Positions 55,238 through 62,335 of a stretch of DNA of 64,000 nt are shown here, one piece after another. The notes beneath the pieces are model-generated. The model was not told the origin of the DNA, ran no database searches, and was given only the letters and a program-made list of their open reading frames with translations. The position numbers were made by a program, and so were the translations under genes. The DNA lies in NCBI RefSeq assembly GCF_000280925.3, contig NZ_CP012109.1, positions 372,001 to 436,000 on the forward strand, in the 5' to 3' direction. The number at the start of each line of letters is the position of its first letter. The first letter of the stretch is position 1. This DNA is from Myxococcus hansupus. Lineage in GTDB: Bacteria > Myxococcota > Myxococcia > Myxococcales > Myxococcaceae.

Positions 55238-56131
55238 ATGAGCCTCCTCGAAGCCATTGTCCTGGGTCTGGTCCAGGGTCTCACGGAGTTCCTCCCCATC
55301 AGCTCCACGGCGCACCTGCGCATCGCGCCGGAGCTGTTCGGCTGGAGGGACCCGGGCGCGGCGTACTCGGCGGTCATCCAGTTGGGCACGGTGGCCGCGG
55401 TGCTCATCTACTTCCGCAAGGACATCGTCTCGTTGGTGACGGCGTTCTTCCGCGGGCTGGCGCGGCGGGAGCCCTTCGGCACGCTGGAGGCGCGGCTGGC
55501 GTGGTTCGTCCTGGTGGGCACGCTGCCGGTGGGCATCGCCGGGCTGACGTTGAAGAAGTTCATCGAGAACGAGTTCCGCTCGCTCTACGTCATCTCGGGC
55601 AGCCTCATCGTGTTGGCCCTCATCCTCCTCGTGGTGGAGAAGCGGGCCTCGCACCAACGGACGCTGGCGGACATGCGGTGGAAGGATGGCATCCTCATTG
55701 GCATGTGGCAGGCGCTGGCACTGATTCCGGGCGCGTCCCGCTCCGGCACCACGCTGACGGGCGGCCTGTCGCTGGGGCTCAAGCGCGAGGACGCGGCGCG
55801 CTACTCGTTCCTGCTGTCCATTCCAGCCACCACGCTGGCGGGCGTCTTCGAGCTCAAGCACCTGTTGGAGGCGGAGACGCGGCCCTCCGCGATGGCGCTG
55901 TGGGTGGGGACGCTGGTGGCCTTCGCGTCGGGCATGGCGGCCATCGCATGGCTGCTGCGCTTTTTGCGCACGCGGACGACGCTGGTGTTCGTGGTGTACC
56001 GCGTGGCGTTGGGCTTGCTGCTGCTGGTGTTGCTGCAGACGGGGAAGCTGAGCCCGCTGTCGGGCACGGAGAACGTGGAGGTTCCGGGGCAGCCGGGGAC
56101 GCCGCCGGTGGAGAAGCAGATTACCGACTAG
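55238..56131 (+). CDS. uppP: Undecaprenyl-diphosphatase UppP (BacA)
   Basis: A 297-residue integral membrane phosphatase. The two catalytic segments are GLVQGLTEFLPISSTAHL near the N-terminus and PGASRSGTTLTGGL. About eight helices are expected. It recycles the peptidoglycan lipid carrier. The start at 55238 gives the typical N-terminus (MSLLEAIVLG). A ~25-residue hydrophilic C-terminal tail is longer than usual. It is followed 18 bases later by the Nudix gene. Confidence 0.97.
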   Translation: MSLLEAIVLGLVQGLTEFLPISSTAHLRIAPELFGWRDPGAAYSAVIQLGTVAAVLIYFRKDIVSLVTAFFRGLARREPFGTLEARLAWFVLVGTLPVGIAGLTLKKFIENEFRSLYVISGSLIVLALILLVVEKRASHQRTLADMRWKDGILIGMWQALALIPGASRSGTTLTGGLSLGLKREDAARYSFLLSIPATTLAGVFELKHLLEAETRPSAMALWVGTLVAFASGMAAIAWLLRFLRTRTTLVFVVYRVALGLLLLVLLQTGKLSPLSGTENVEVPGQPGTPPVEKQITD

Positions 56132-56149
56132 CGTGAGAGGACGTGGGCC

Positions 56150-56743
56150 GTGAGTGTGGAGTCGCTGTTCCAGGCACTGGAGTCACGGTTGTCCTCGCGG
56201 CCCGCGCGTGAGGTGTACCTGCCGGGGTGGACCCTGCGGGAGGCCTCGGTGCTGGTGCCGGTGTTCGAGCGGGACGGCGTGCCCCATGTGCTCTTCACGC
56301 GCAGGCCCGCGACGCTGCGGACGCACGCGGACCAGTACAGCTTTCCGGGCGGCGGCCGCGAGCCGGAGGACGCGACGCCGTTGCACACGGCGCTGCGCGA
56401 GACGGAAGAGGAGCTGGGCATCGACCGGCGCGGCGTGCGGGTGCTGGGCATGCTGGACGAGGTGCCCACGATTTCGCAGTACCGGGTGCGGCCCTTCGTG
56501 GGCGTGATTCCGGGTGACGGGAAGTACGACCCGAGCGCGGAGGAGGTGGCCTTCATCCTGGAGGTGCCGCTGGCCGGCTTGCTGGACCCGGCCATCTTCC
56601 GCGTGGAGCGGAAGGAGATTCTCGGCGCGGAGCGGGACCTGTACTTCTACACGTATGGGACGCACGTCATCTGGGGCGCCACGGCGCGCATCCTTCGCGA
56701 CTTCCTGAACCACGTGACGCAGGTTCCTGGCGGGTTGGGTTAG
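56150..56743 (+). CDS. Nudix hydrolase, CoA-pyrophosphatase (NudL) type
   Basis: A 197-residue Nudix enzyme, GTG start. The Nudix box reads GGGREPEDATPLHTALRETE (and EELGI), and the upstream LFTRRPATLRTHADQYSFPGG matches the UPF0035 motif of CoA/acyl-CoA pyrophosphatases. Its stop overlaps the stop of the convergent immunity-like gene by four bases. Confidence 0.92.
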   Translation: MSVESLFQALESRLSSRPAREVYLPGWTLREASVLVPVFERDGVPHVLFTRRPATLRTHADQYSFPGGGREPEDATPLHTALRETEEELGIDRRGVRVLGMLDEVPTISQYRVRPFVGVIPGDGKYDPSAEEVAFILEVPLAGLLDPAIFRVERKEILGAERDLYFYTYGTHVIWGATARILRDFLNHVTQVPGGLG

Positions 56744-57297
56744 GGCAGGCGGGTTCGGAGCTGGAGCCAGGGCGTGAGCTCAGGGTGCTTCTGCTCCGCC
56801 TTCGTTTGGGGCAGGGCGTGGGCCAGGGTGTTGAGCCCGTGCTTGATTCTCCGCAGGACGCGGAGCTTCTCGACGGGGACGGCGCGGAAGTCTTCTTCCA
56901 CCAGCGCCAACCATCGTGACGCCTCCTCCAGCGAAATGGTCGTGAGTCGTTGGATCCACGCGACGATGGGCTCCGAGTCGAGGACCGGGTCGCCTTCGCG
57001 CTCGCCCAGTTCGGAAATCAATCCTGCTCGCAGGTTCATTTCCGAGAGCTTGTAGGTATGGGCATCCGCGCCTGATGGAGGGTTTCGAGCGAGCGCCTCG
57101 TAGACGCGAAGCGCGATGTACGCCCAGTCCGGGCTCTGCTCTCTACGGGCCCGTGCGGCGATGGTGAAGGCGAAGACGTCCCAGTTGAAGGCGTCGCCTT
57201 CGACGGCCTCGCCAATGATGAGCCCATCGAGCCACTTCTTTACGTCCGCGAGAGACCACTCCAGGGTCGCATCCAGAAGGTCGCGAGTCGTAGCCAT
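56740..57297 (-). CDS. Putative immunity protein of the SitA-type toxin
   Basis: A 185-residue, mostly helical, cytoplasmic-looking protein without a known domain (MATTRDLLDATLEWSLADVKKWLDG...). It starts 11 bases after the SitA-type toxin stop, the place of the cognate immunity gene in Sit cassettes; similar proteins in Myxococcus are annotated as NUF2 family. Its G+C is visibly lower than that of the flanking genes. The immunity role is inferred from position. It might act by direct binding to the toxin tip. Confidence 0.7.
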   Translation of the reverse strand: MATTRDLLDATLEWSLADVKKWLDGLIIGEAVEGDAFNWDVFAFTIAARARREQSPDWAYIALRVYEALARNPPSGADAHTYKLSEMNLRAGLISELGEREGDPVLDSEPIVAWIQRLTTISLEEASRWLALVEEDFRAVPVEKLRVLRRIKHGLNTLAHALPQTKAEQKHPELTPWLQLRTRLP

Positions 57298-57308
57298 GCA
57301 CCACAAGC

Positions 57309-58673
57309 TTAAGGGAAGATGATGCCTGCGCGGGCGAATGCCTGCTTGCCAATTTCGAGTGCGTTGGCGCTCACCGCAGCGGATGCCCTGTGGAGGTAGT
57401 GGCCGCTGTGCGACGTAATATTGAGTCCCGCACGAGTAGAGCCATACACGGCGATGTCCGCTTGGCCAGCGGCTAGAACGGGGTGCCCCTTGCTGGCAAC
57501 CGCGTGCGAGATTTCTTTGGTGCGCCACGTGTGAGGAAGAATCAGCAACTCTCCCTCCGCGGTGACGACCCACTTGAGTTGCCCCTCGTTTGCGTAACGA
57601 ACGAAGGCGGCATCTGTCACTCGCACTGGCTGAACTCCGAGTTGGCGTGCAGCCTCGAGTTCGAGCAAGAGCGCATCGGGCTTTTGGTTTTCGAGGAGTG
57701 TGGGGCGCTTGTTTGTCGCGGAATGTGCCGCGTCCTCACCTCGTGAGCCGCGCGCCGCCATGGCGACCGCGTTGGGGGCAAGGCCCACGGTCATGACGCC
57801 TTCGGCGACGGAGATGGAGCGAACGCCTCCTGCCATCGCCGCGGAGAGGCGGAAGCCCGCCTGGGTCTCCGCCGCGAGCGCCGCGCTGGCGAAGCCGGGC
57901 AGCATGGGCCCCTTGGAGGCCATGTTCGCGGCCCCTCCGCTCAACGCCGCCGTCAGCGCGAGGATGAGGACCCTGGCGCCGTTCTCCCCCATGACACGCC
58001 CGAAGCGGTGCCCCGCGTTCTCCAGCTCCTGGAACGACACGGCGCGCTCGGAGTCAGCGGAGAGTCGCTGCCAGCCCTGAACGAGATTCATGAAGGTGTC
58101 GACGCCGAGGTAGGCGACCACGTAGGCCGTCAGCGCGACAGCGACGAGCTTGGTGATGGGCTCCGGGGCGACGACGAGGAGCATGTACGCGGCCATCGCC
58201 GAGGTAATCATCGCCTTGAGCGCGAGTGGGTTGATGACTTCATGCACCGCGACCTGAGCGCCTTCCCAGACACCATCCCATGCGAAGGAGAGCGCCATCT
58301 TCCGCCGCGCGCTGGCGTCCATGAAGGAGAAGCCGTCCTCCAGGAGGGCGAGGCACTCGCCGGGGTCGCCCTGGCGGGAGCACCATGCGCCGTAGTCGCG
58401 TGCGGAGTCTGGGGGCGCCGCTGAACCCCATGACGCGTGCCGGACCCTTGGGCGCTCAGGCTCCCTGGCATCGAGAGAGAAGCGCATGTCCAGCACGAGC
58501 TGGGTCAGCACCTTTCGGAACGCGTCCTCGTCAATCTCGACGGGCTTCGCGTTCCTCGGGGGGAGGTAGACAAGGGGGTCGCCCTGTCCCGTGTCCAGGC
58601 GCACGGCCCGGGGCGTTGCGCAGCCGGCGAGGAGAACTGCCAGGAGCACTGCACCCGCGAAGCGCGATGTCAT
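57309..58673 (-). CDS. SitA-type polymorphic toxin lipoprotein
   Basis: A 454-residue lipoprotein (MTSRFAGAVLLAVLLAGC, Cys18). The N-terminal ~300 residues look like the conserved SitA delivery part: an acidic YLPPRNAKPVEIDEDAF, then CSRQGDPGECLALLEDGFSFMD, a hydrophobic stretch near VVAPEPITKLVAVALTAYVVAYL, and FGRVMGENGARVLILALTAALSGGA. The C-terminal ~140 residues are a variable tip with LPHTWRTKEISHAV, PVLAAGQADI and SHSGHY, likely the toxin. In M. xanthus SitA proteins pass between cells by outer-membrane exchange. The tip-coding DNA has lower G+C. Confidence 0.8.
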   Translation of the reverse strand: MTSRFAGAVLLAVLLAGCATPRAVRLDTGQGDPLVYLPPRNAKPVEIDEDAFRKVLTQLVLDMRFSLDAREPERPRVRHASWGSAAPPDSARDYGAWCSRQGDPGECLALLEDGFSFMDASARRKMALSFAWDGVWEGAQVAVHEVINPLALKAMITSAMAAYMLLVVAPEPITKLVAVALTAYVVAYLGVDTFMNLVQGWQRLSADSERAVSFQELENAGHRFGRVMGENGARVLILALTAALSGGAANMASKGPMLPGFASAALAAETQAGFRLSAAMAGGVRSISVAEGVMTVGLAPNAVAMAARGSRGEDAAHSATNKRPTLLENQKPDALLLELEAARQLGVQPVRVTDAAFVRYANEGQLKWVVTAEGELLILPHTWRTKEISHAVASKGHPVLAAGQADIAVYGSTRAGLNITSHSGHYLHRASAAVSANALEIGKQAFARAGIIFP

Positions 58674-58786
58674 GCCACCCTCCGGAAGTGCCCGCCGCAT
58701 GCGTGGGGGCACCTGTCAGGAGGTACCACCCGCCTCTGACGGCCTCGGGCCTCTTGCGTGGCCGTGGGTGGACGACACCTGCGACA

Positions 58787-58832
58787 CCATCGAGCAGTCT
58801 GGCGGACTCCTCACGCCAAACTGTCTCGATGG
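58787..58832. promoter_or_regulatory. Long hairpin upstream of the toxin gene
   Basis: Arms CCATCGAG-CAGT-x-TGGCG and CGCCA-x-ACTG-x-CTCGATGG pair over ~17 bases with one mismatch and one bulge around a 9-base loop. It lies between the DGPF gene end and the toxin gene start, so it may end one transcript or regulate the other. Confidence 0.5.
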
Positions 58833-58840
58833 CATCGCGG

Positions 58841-58856
58841 GCGGGTTGAAACCCGC
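58841..58856 (-). terminator. Short hairpin after the DGPF gene
   Basis: Stem GCGGGT/ACCCGC with a 4-base loop, six bases after the stop of the gene at 58863. No T-run. Confidence 0.4.
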
Positions 58857-58862
58857 GGCGGG

Positions 58863-59261
58863 TCACGTCTTCTGCTCAGGCTGCTCCGGCGTGACGTCCG
58901 TGCAGAACTCCTCTTCATCGAAGATGGGACGAAGCTCGAGTTCCGCCTCTTCGCCGGGCAACGGGGCCGGGCAACGGCGGGCCCACGTCACCGCCTCCTC
59001 CATCGACGTCACCTGCCAGAGCCAGTAGCCCGCGATGAGCTCCTTCGTCTCCGCGAACGGGCCGTCGATGACCGTCTCTCGCCCGCCCTGGAACCGCACG
59101 CGCTTGCCACGATTGCTCGGGTGGAGCCCCTCTCCGCCCACCATGATGCCGGCCTTCACCAGCTCCTCGTTGTACCTGCCCATCGCCGCCAGCGTCTGCT
59201 CGCTGGGTGCCGCCTGGGCCTCGGAGTACTTCGTCGCCTTCGCAATCACCATGACGCGCAT
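58863..59261 (-). CDS. DGPF/YCII-domain protein, copy 2
   Basis: A 132-residue protein of the YCII-like DGPF family. The hallmark VIDGPFAETKELIAGYWLW is intact, as is MRVMVIAKATK at the N-terminus. Members are often linked to ECF42-type sigma factors; none is seen here. It is a close paralogue of the gene 32 bases upstream and probably co-transcribed. No enzymatic activity is established. Confidence 0.9.
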   Translation of the reverse strand: MRVMVIAKATKYSEAQAAPSEQTLAAMGRYNEELVKAGIMVGGEGLHPSNRGKRVRFQGGRETVIDGPFAETKELIAGYWLWQVTSMEEAVTWARRCPAPLPGEEAELELRPIFDEEEFCTDVTPEQPEQKT

Positions 59262-59293
59262 CGCGTCCTCCTGTCGGTGCGGTCGAGCGCGGA

Positions 59294-59728
59294 CTACGCC
59301 TTCTGCTTCCGCTCCATCTCCGCGCGCAGCTTCTCTTCCTGCGCGCGCAGCTCCGGCGTGAACTCGGCGCCGAAGTCCTCGGCTTCGAACACGGGGCGAA
59401 TCTCGAGCTCGGACTCCTCGCCGGGCATCGGGTCCGGGCAGCGGCTCGCCCACTCCACCGCCTCTTCCATCGACTTCACCTGCCAGAGCCAGAAGCCCGC
59501 GATGAGCTCCTTCGTCTCCGCGAACGGGCCGTCGATGACCGACTTCTTGCCGCCGCCGAAGCGCACGCGCTTGCCACGGTTGCTCGGGTGGAGTCCCTCG
59601 CCGGCCTGCATGATGCCGGCCTTCACCAGCTCCTCGTTGTACTTGCCCATCTCCGCGAGCAGCTTCTCGCTGGGCATCACGTTGGCCTCGGAGTTCTTCG
59701 TCGCCTTCACAATGACCATGACGCGCAT
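59294..59728 (-). CDS. DGPF/YCII-domain protein, copy 1
   Basis: A 144-residue paralogue of the following gene, with VIDGPFAETKELIAGFWLW and MRVMVIVKATK. It has an extra charged C-terminal helix (LRAQEEKLRAEMERKQKA) absent in the other copy. The start at 59728 matches the paralogue. The 286-base gap upstream (59729-60014) holds an inverted repeat around AGGCCCGCCTGG/CCAGGCGGCCT but no gene. Confidence 0.9.
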   Translation of the reverse strand: MRVMVIVKATKNSEANVMPSEKLLAEMGKYNEELVKAGIMQAGEGLHPSNRGKRVRFGGGKKSVIDGPFAETKELIAGFWLWQVKSMEEAVEWASRCPDPMPGEESELEIRPVFEAEDFGAEFTPELRAQEEKLRAEMERKQKA

Positions 59729-60014
59729 CGGTTCTTCCTTTGGGTTGGGGGAGGCGCTGCGTCCTCGTTCAAAATGGCGACGAATAAGCTCGGAACGGAT
59801 CGACACGCGGCGAAAAAATCACGTGGCGAACCCGGCTGGGACCCCGGAAGTTTCAGCGAAACCCAGTGATATCCGCATGTTGAGGCCCGCCTGGCGCGGC
59901 GGCCGAGCCCAGCAGGCCCTCTCTGCATGCCCTCCAGGCGGCCTTGTGACGCGAGGGGGGAGCCATCACCGTCGTGGGAGTCGGGTTGGGTGCGCGGCGC
60001 GCCAGGAGGCGGAC

Positions 60015-61031
60015 ATGGTTCGTGGAGCACTGCATGAAGGGGGCCGGCTCCTCGCCGCGCTCGCGCGCTGGATGGAGGTGCCGCTCCAGGCGTTGGCGGC
60101 GGATCCGCTGCCGTCGTGGAACGAGGGGACGGTGAAGCACGCCATCATCGACTTCGTCACCCGCGCCACGACCGAGGGAGACGCCGGCTTCGTTCCCGTC
60201 GAGGCGCGCATCGCGACCTTCGACAACGATGGGACGCTCTGGCCGGAGCAGCCGCTCGTGCAGGGGGCCTTCCTTCTGAAGCCGCTCCGCTCCCGCGTGA
60301 AGGAGGACCCGACGCTGTCGAAGCGGCAGCCGTTCAAGGCCATCCTGGAGGGGGACCTCTCCGAGCTCTCCCTCATGGACAAGGCCCGGTTGACGAAGCT
60401 GCTCGGGGAGACCCATGCCGGCATGACGGAGGAGGCGTTCATCCGTGACGTCCGCACCTTCTTCCAGAACGCCCGCCATCCGAGATGGGATGTCCCGTAC
60501 AACCAGCTCGCCTATGCGCCCATGCTGGAGTTGCTCCGGTATCTGCGCGCGAACGGTTTCCAGACGTGGCTTGCCTCGGCGGGAGGCATCGACTTCATGC
60601 GCGTCATCTCCGAGGCCACCTACGGCATCCCGCCCCAGCAGGTGATTGGCAGCCAACTGAAGAAGTCGCTCGACGAGGCGCACGCTCCCTCGGTGCTGCG
60701 CCGTGAGGCGCGCGTGTCCCACGTCAATGACAAGGCGGGCAAGCCGGTGGGCATCGACGAGCATATCGGCCGGCGGCCCGTCTTCGCGGCGGGCAACGTG
60801 CGCTCCGGTGGGGACATCCAGATGCTCCAGTACACGCGCAAGCGCGGTTGCCCGGGCTTCGCCTTGCTCATCCACCACGACGATGCGGTGCGCGAGTTCG
60901 CCTACGAGGAGAACGACGGCGCGTCGTTGAAGGCCGCGCGCCAGGGCGGTTGGACCGTGGTCAGCATGCAGCGGGATTGGAGGCGCATCTTCGATGGAAC
61001 GCGAGTGCCCGATGAGAACGGAGGGGGATGA
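60015..61031 (+). CDS. HAD-superfamily phosphatase
   Basis: A 338-residue haloacid-dehalogenase-type hydrolase. Motif I is FDNDGTLW (Asp70, Asp72). Relatives often carry an export signal before the PLPSWNEGTVKHAI stretch; this copy has only a ~28-residue lead with weak hydrophobicity, so its location is uncertain. LASAGGIDFMRV probably holds the motif II serine, and FAAGNVRSGGD is near motif IV. The ATG at 60015 follows AGGAGGCGG. It overlaps the exporter gene and faces a sulfatase, a set seen together in other bacteria. Confidence 0.88.
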   Translation: MVRGALHEGGRLLAALARWMEVPLQALAADPLPSWNEGTVKHAIIDFVTRATTEGDAGFVPVEARIATFDNDGTLWPEQPLVQGAFLLKPLRSRVKEDPTLSKRQPFKAILEGDLSELSLMDKARLTKLLGETHAGMTEEAFIRDVRTFFQNARHPRWDVPYNQLAYAPMLELLRYLRANGFQTWLASAGGIDFMRVISEATYGIPPQQVIGSQLKKSLDEAHAPSVLRREARVSHVNDKAGKPVGIDEHIGRRPVFAAGNVRSGGDIQMLQYTRKRGCPGFALLIHHDDAVREFAYEENDGASLKAARQGGWTVVSMQRDWRRIFDGTRVPDENGGG

Positions 61032-62274
61032 CGAGGCGTCGTCCCGCTTTCTTCTGGACCTGGCCAAGGCCCTACATCTGGCCTACCAGCCATCGTTCCT
61101 CGTGGAGGCGCGCGTGCGCCGGGCCGCGAAGGCCTGGGGGCTGAAGACGGAGGTCTTCACGGTCCAGAGCCTGGCCATGACGCAGGTGGTGGCACCGCGA
61201 CGCGCGCCCGCGGACTTCGCGCGGCTGCCCTTCAACCCGCACTGGAACCTGGGCCGCGCGGCGGCGCTCCTCCAATTGACGGATGACATCGCGGGCGGCG
61301 GCGTGGGCCTGCCCGAGGCCCGGACGAAGTTGGATCGCATCGTGGCCACGCGCTCGCCCTTCCCGAAGTGGCTCGTGCTCCTGGCTTATGGCGTGTATGG
61401 CGCGGCGGTCGCGGCGCGCGTGGGGGGCGGGTGGTGGGAGATGTTCGCGGCCCTCCTCGTGGGGGGCATCGCGGGCGTCATCCACTTCGGCACGTTGCGC
61501 TCGCAGCGGGTGGACCTGCAGAAGAGCTTCCTCGCGGCGTTCCTGGGAACGCTGGTGGCGTTCGGGCTCCGGTTCGTCTTGCCTCCCTTCGACGTGGTCC
61601 AGGCGTTGTTTGGCGGGGCCGTGCTGCTGGTGCCCGCAATGGTGGTCACGCTCGGATCGGTGGAGTTGGCGACGGAGTCCGTGGAGGCCGGCATGACGCG
61701 GCTGGTCTATGGCCTGCTGCGCTTCCTGATGCTGGGCGTGGGCATCATGGCGGCCTCGACGTTGTGGCGCTTTGTCGGTCCGCTGCCGGCATCCAGCGGC
61801 GCGCACGGATTTCCGCCTTGGGTCACCTTCTTGCTGCTGGCGGTCGGCGGCTTGGCGCTGGTGGTCTGCATGGCGGGCCGGCCGCGCGACGTGGTGGGCA
61901 TCGTCGGTGGTGTGCTGCTCGCTTACGGAACGCAGGCGGGGATGAAGGCGGTGCTGGGGGAGCAGGGGAGCCCGATGGTGGCCGCGTTCGTGCTGGGCGT
62001 GGCCGGGTTGCTCTACGGCCGGGGCGGGCGGCGGATGCCGATGACCGTCATCATGCCGGGCTTGTTGCAGCTCGCGCCGGGCTTCATGGGGACGCAGGCC
62101 ATCATCGCGTTGCTCGGCATGGGACGCCCGGGCACGGATGACGCCCGGTTGTTCGACGTGCTGCTGGTGGCGCTCCAGTTGGTGATGGGGCTGGTGTTCG
62201 CGACGCTGGTGGTGCCGCCGCGCACCCCCGTGGACGGCGACGGCACCGTGGCGTCGGGCTCCGGGAGCGCGTAG
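60994..62274 (+). CDS. ThrE-type threonine/serine exporter family protein
   Basis: A 426-residue protein with both ThrE parts: an N-terminal cytosolic segment (FLLDLAKALHLAYQPSFLVE, then LARLPFNPHWNLG-like text), and ten or so helices in two blocks. The final block contains GRGGRRMPMTVIMPGLLQLAPG. The start at 60994 follows a GGAGG; ATG 61012 is an alternative. It overlaps the HAD gene by 38 bases, so the two are coupled. The substrate is not known. Confidence 0.88.
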   Translation: MERECPMRTEGDDEASSRFLLDLAKALHLAYQPSFLVEARVRRAAKAWGLKTEVFTVQSLAMTQVVAPRRAPADFARLPFNPHWNLGRAAALLQLTDDIAGGGVGLPEARTKLDRIVATRSPFPKWLVLLAYGVYGAAVAARVGGGWWEMFAALLVGGIAGVIHFGTLRSQRVDLQKSFLAAFLGTLVAFGLRFVLPPFDVVQALFGGAVLLVPAMVVTLGSVELATESVEAGMTRLVYGLLRFLMLGVGIMAASTLWRFVGPLPASSGAHGFPPWVTFLLLAVGGLALVVCMAGRPRDVVGIVGGVLLAYGTQAGMKAVLGEQGSPMVAAFVLGVAGLLYGRGGRRMPMTVIMPGLLQLAPGFMGTQAIIALLGMGRPGTDDARLFDVLLVALQLVMGLVFATLVVPPRTPVDGDGTVASGSGSA

Positions 62275-62335
62275 CGCGGCATGGAGCGCCTCGCCCGGGC
62301 GGCGGCGGTGCTCCGCCGCCCGGCGCCTCGCGTGA

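Noticed and set aside
54641..55861. Long form of the YchJ protein
   Set aside because: Everything upstream of 55123 is antisense to uppP, and the SEC-C motif is normally at the N-terminus.
58758..60014. N-terminal extension of the HAD phosphatase gene
   Set aside because: The frame is open far upstream but runs antisense through both DGPF genes. The ATG at 60015 has a strong ribosome-binding site.
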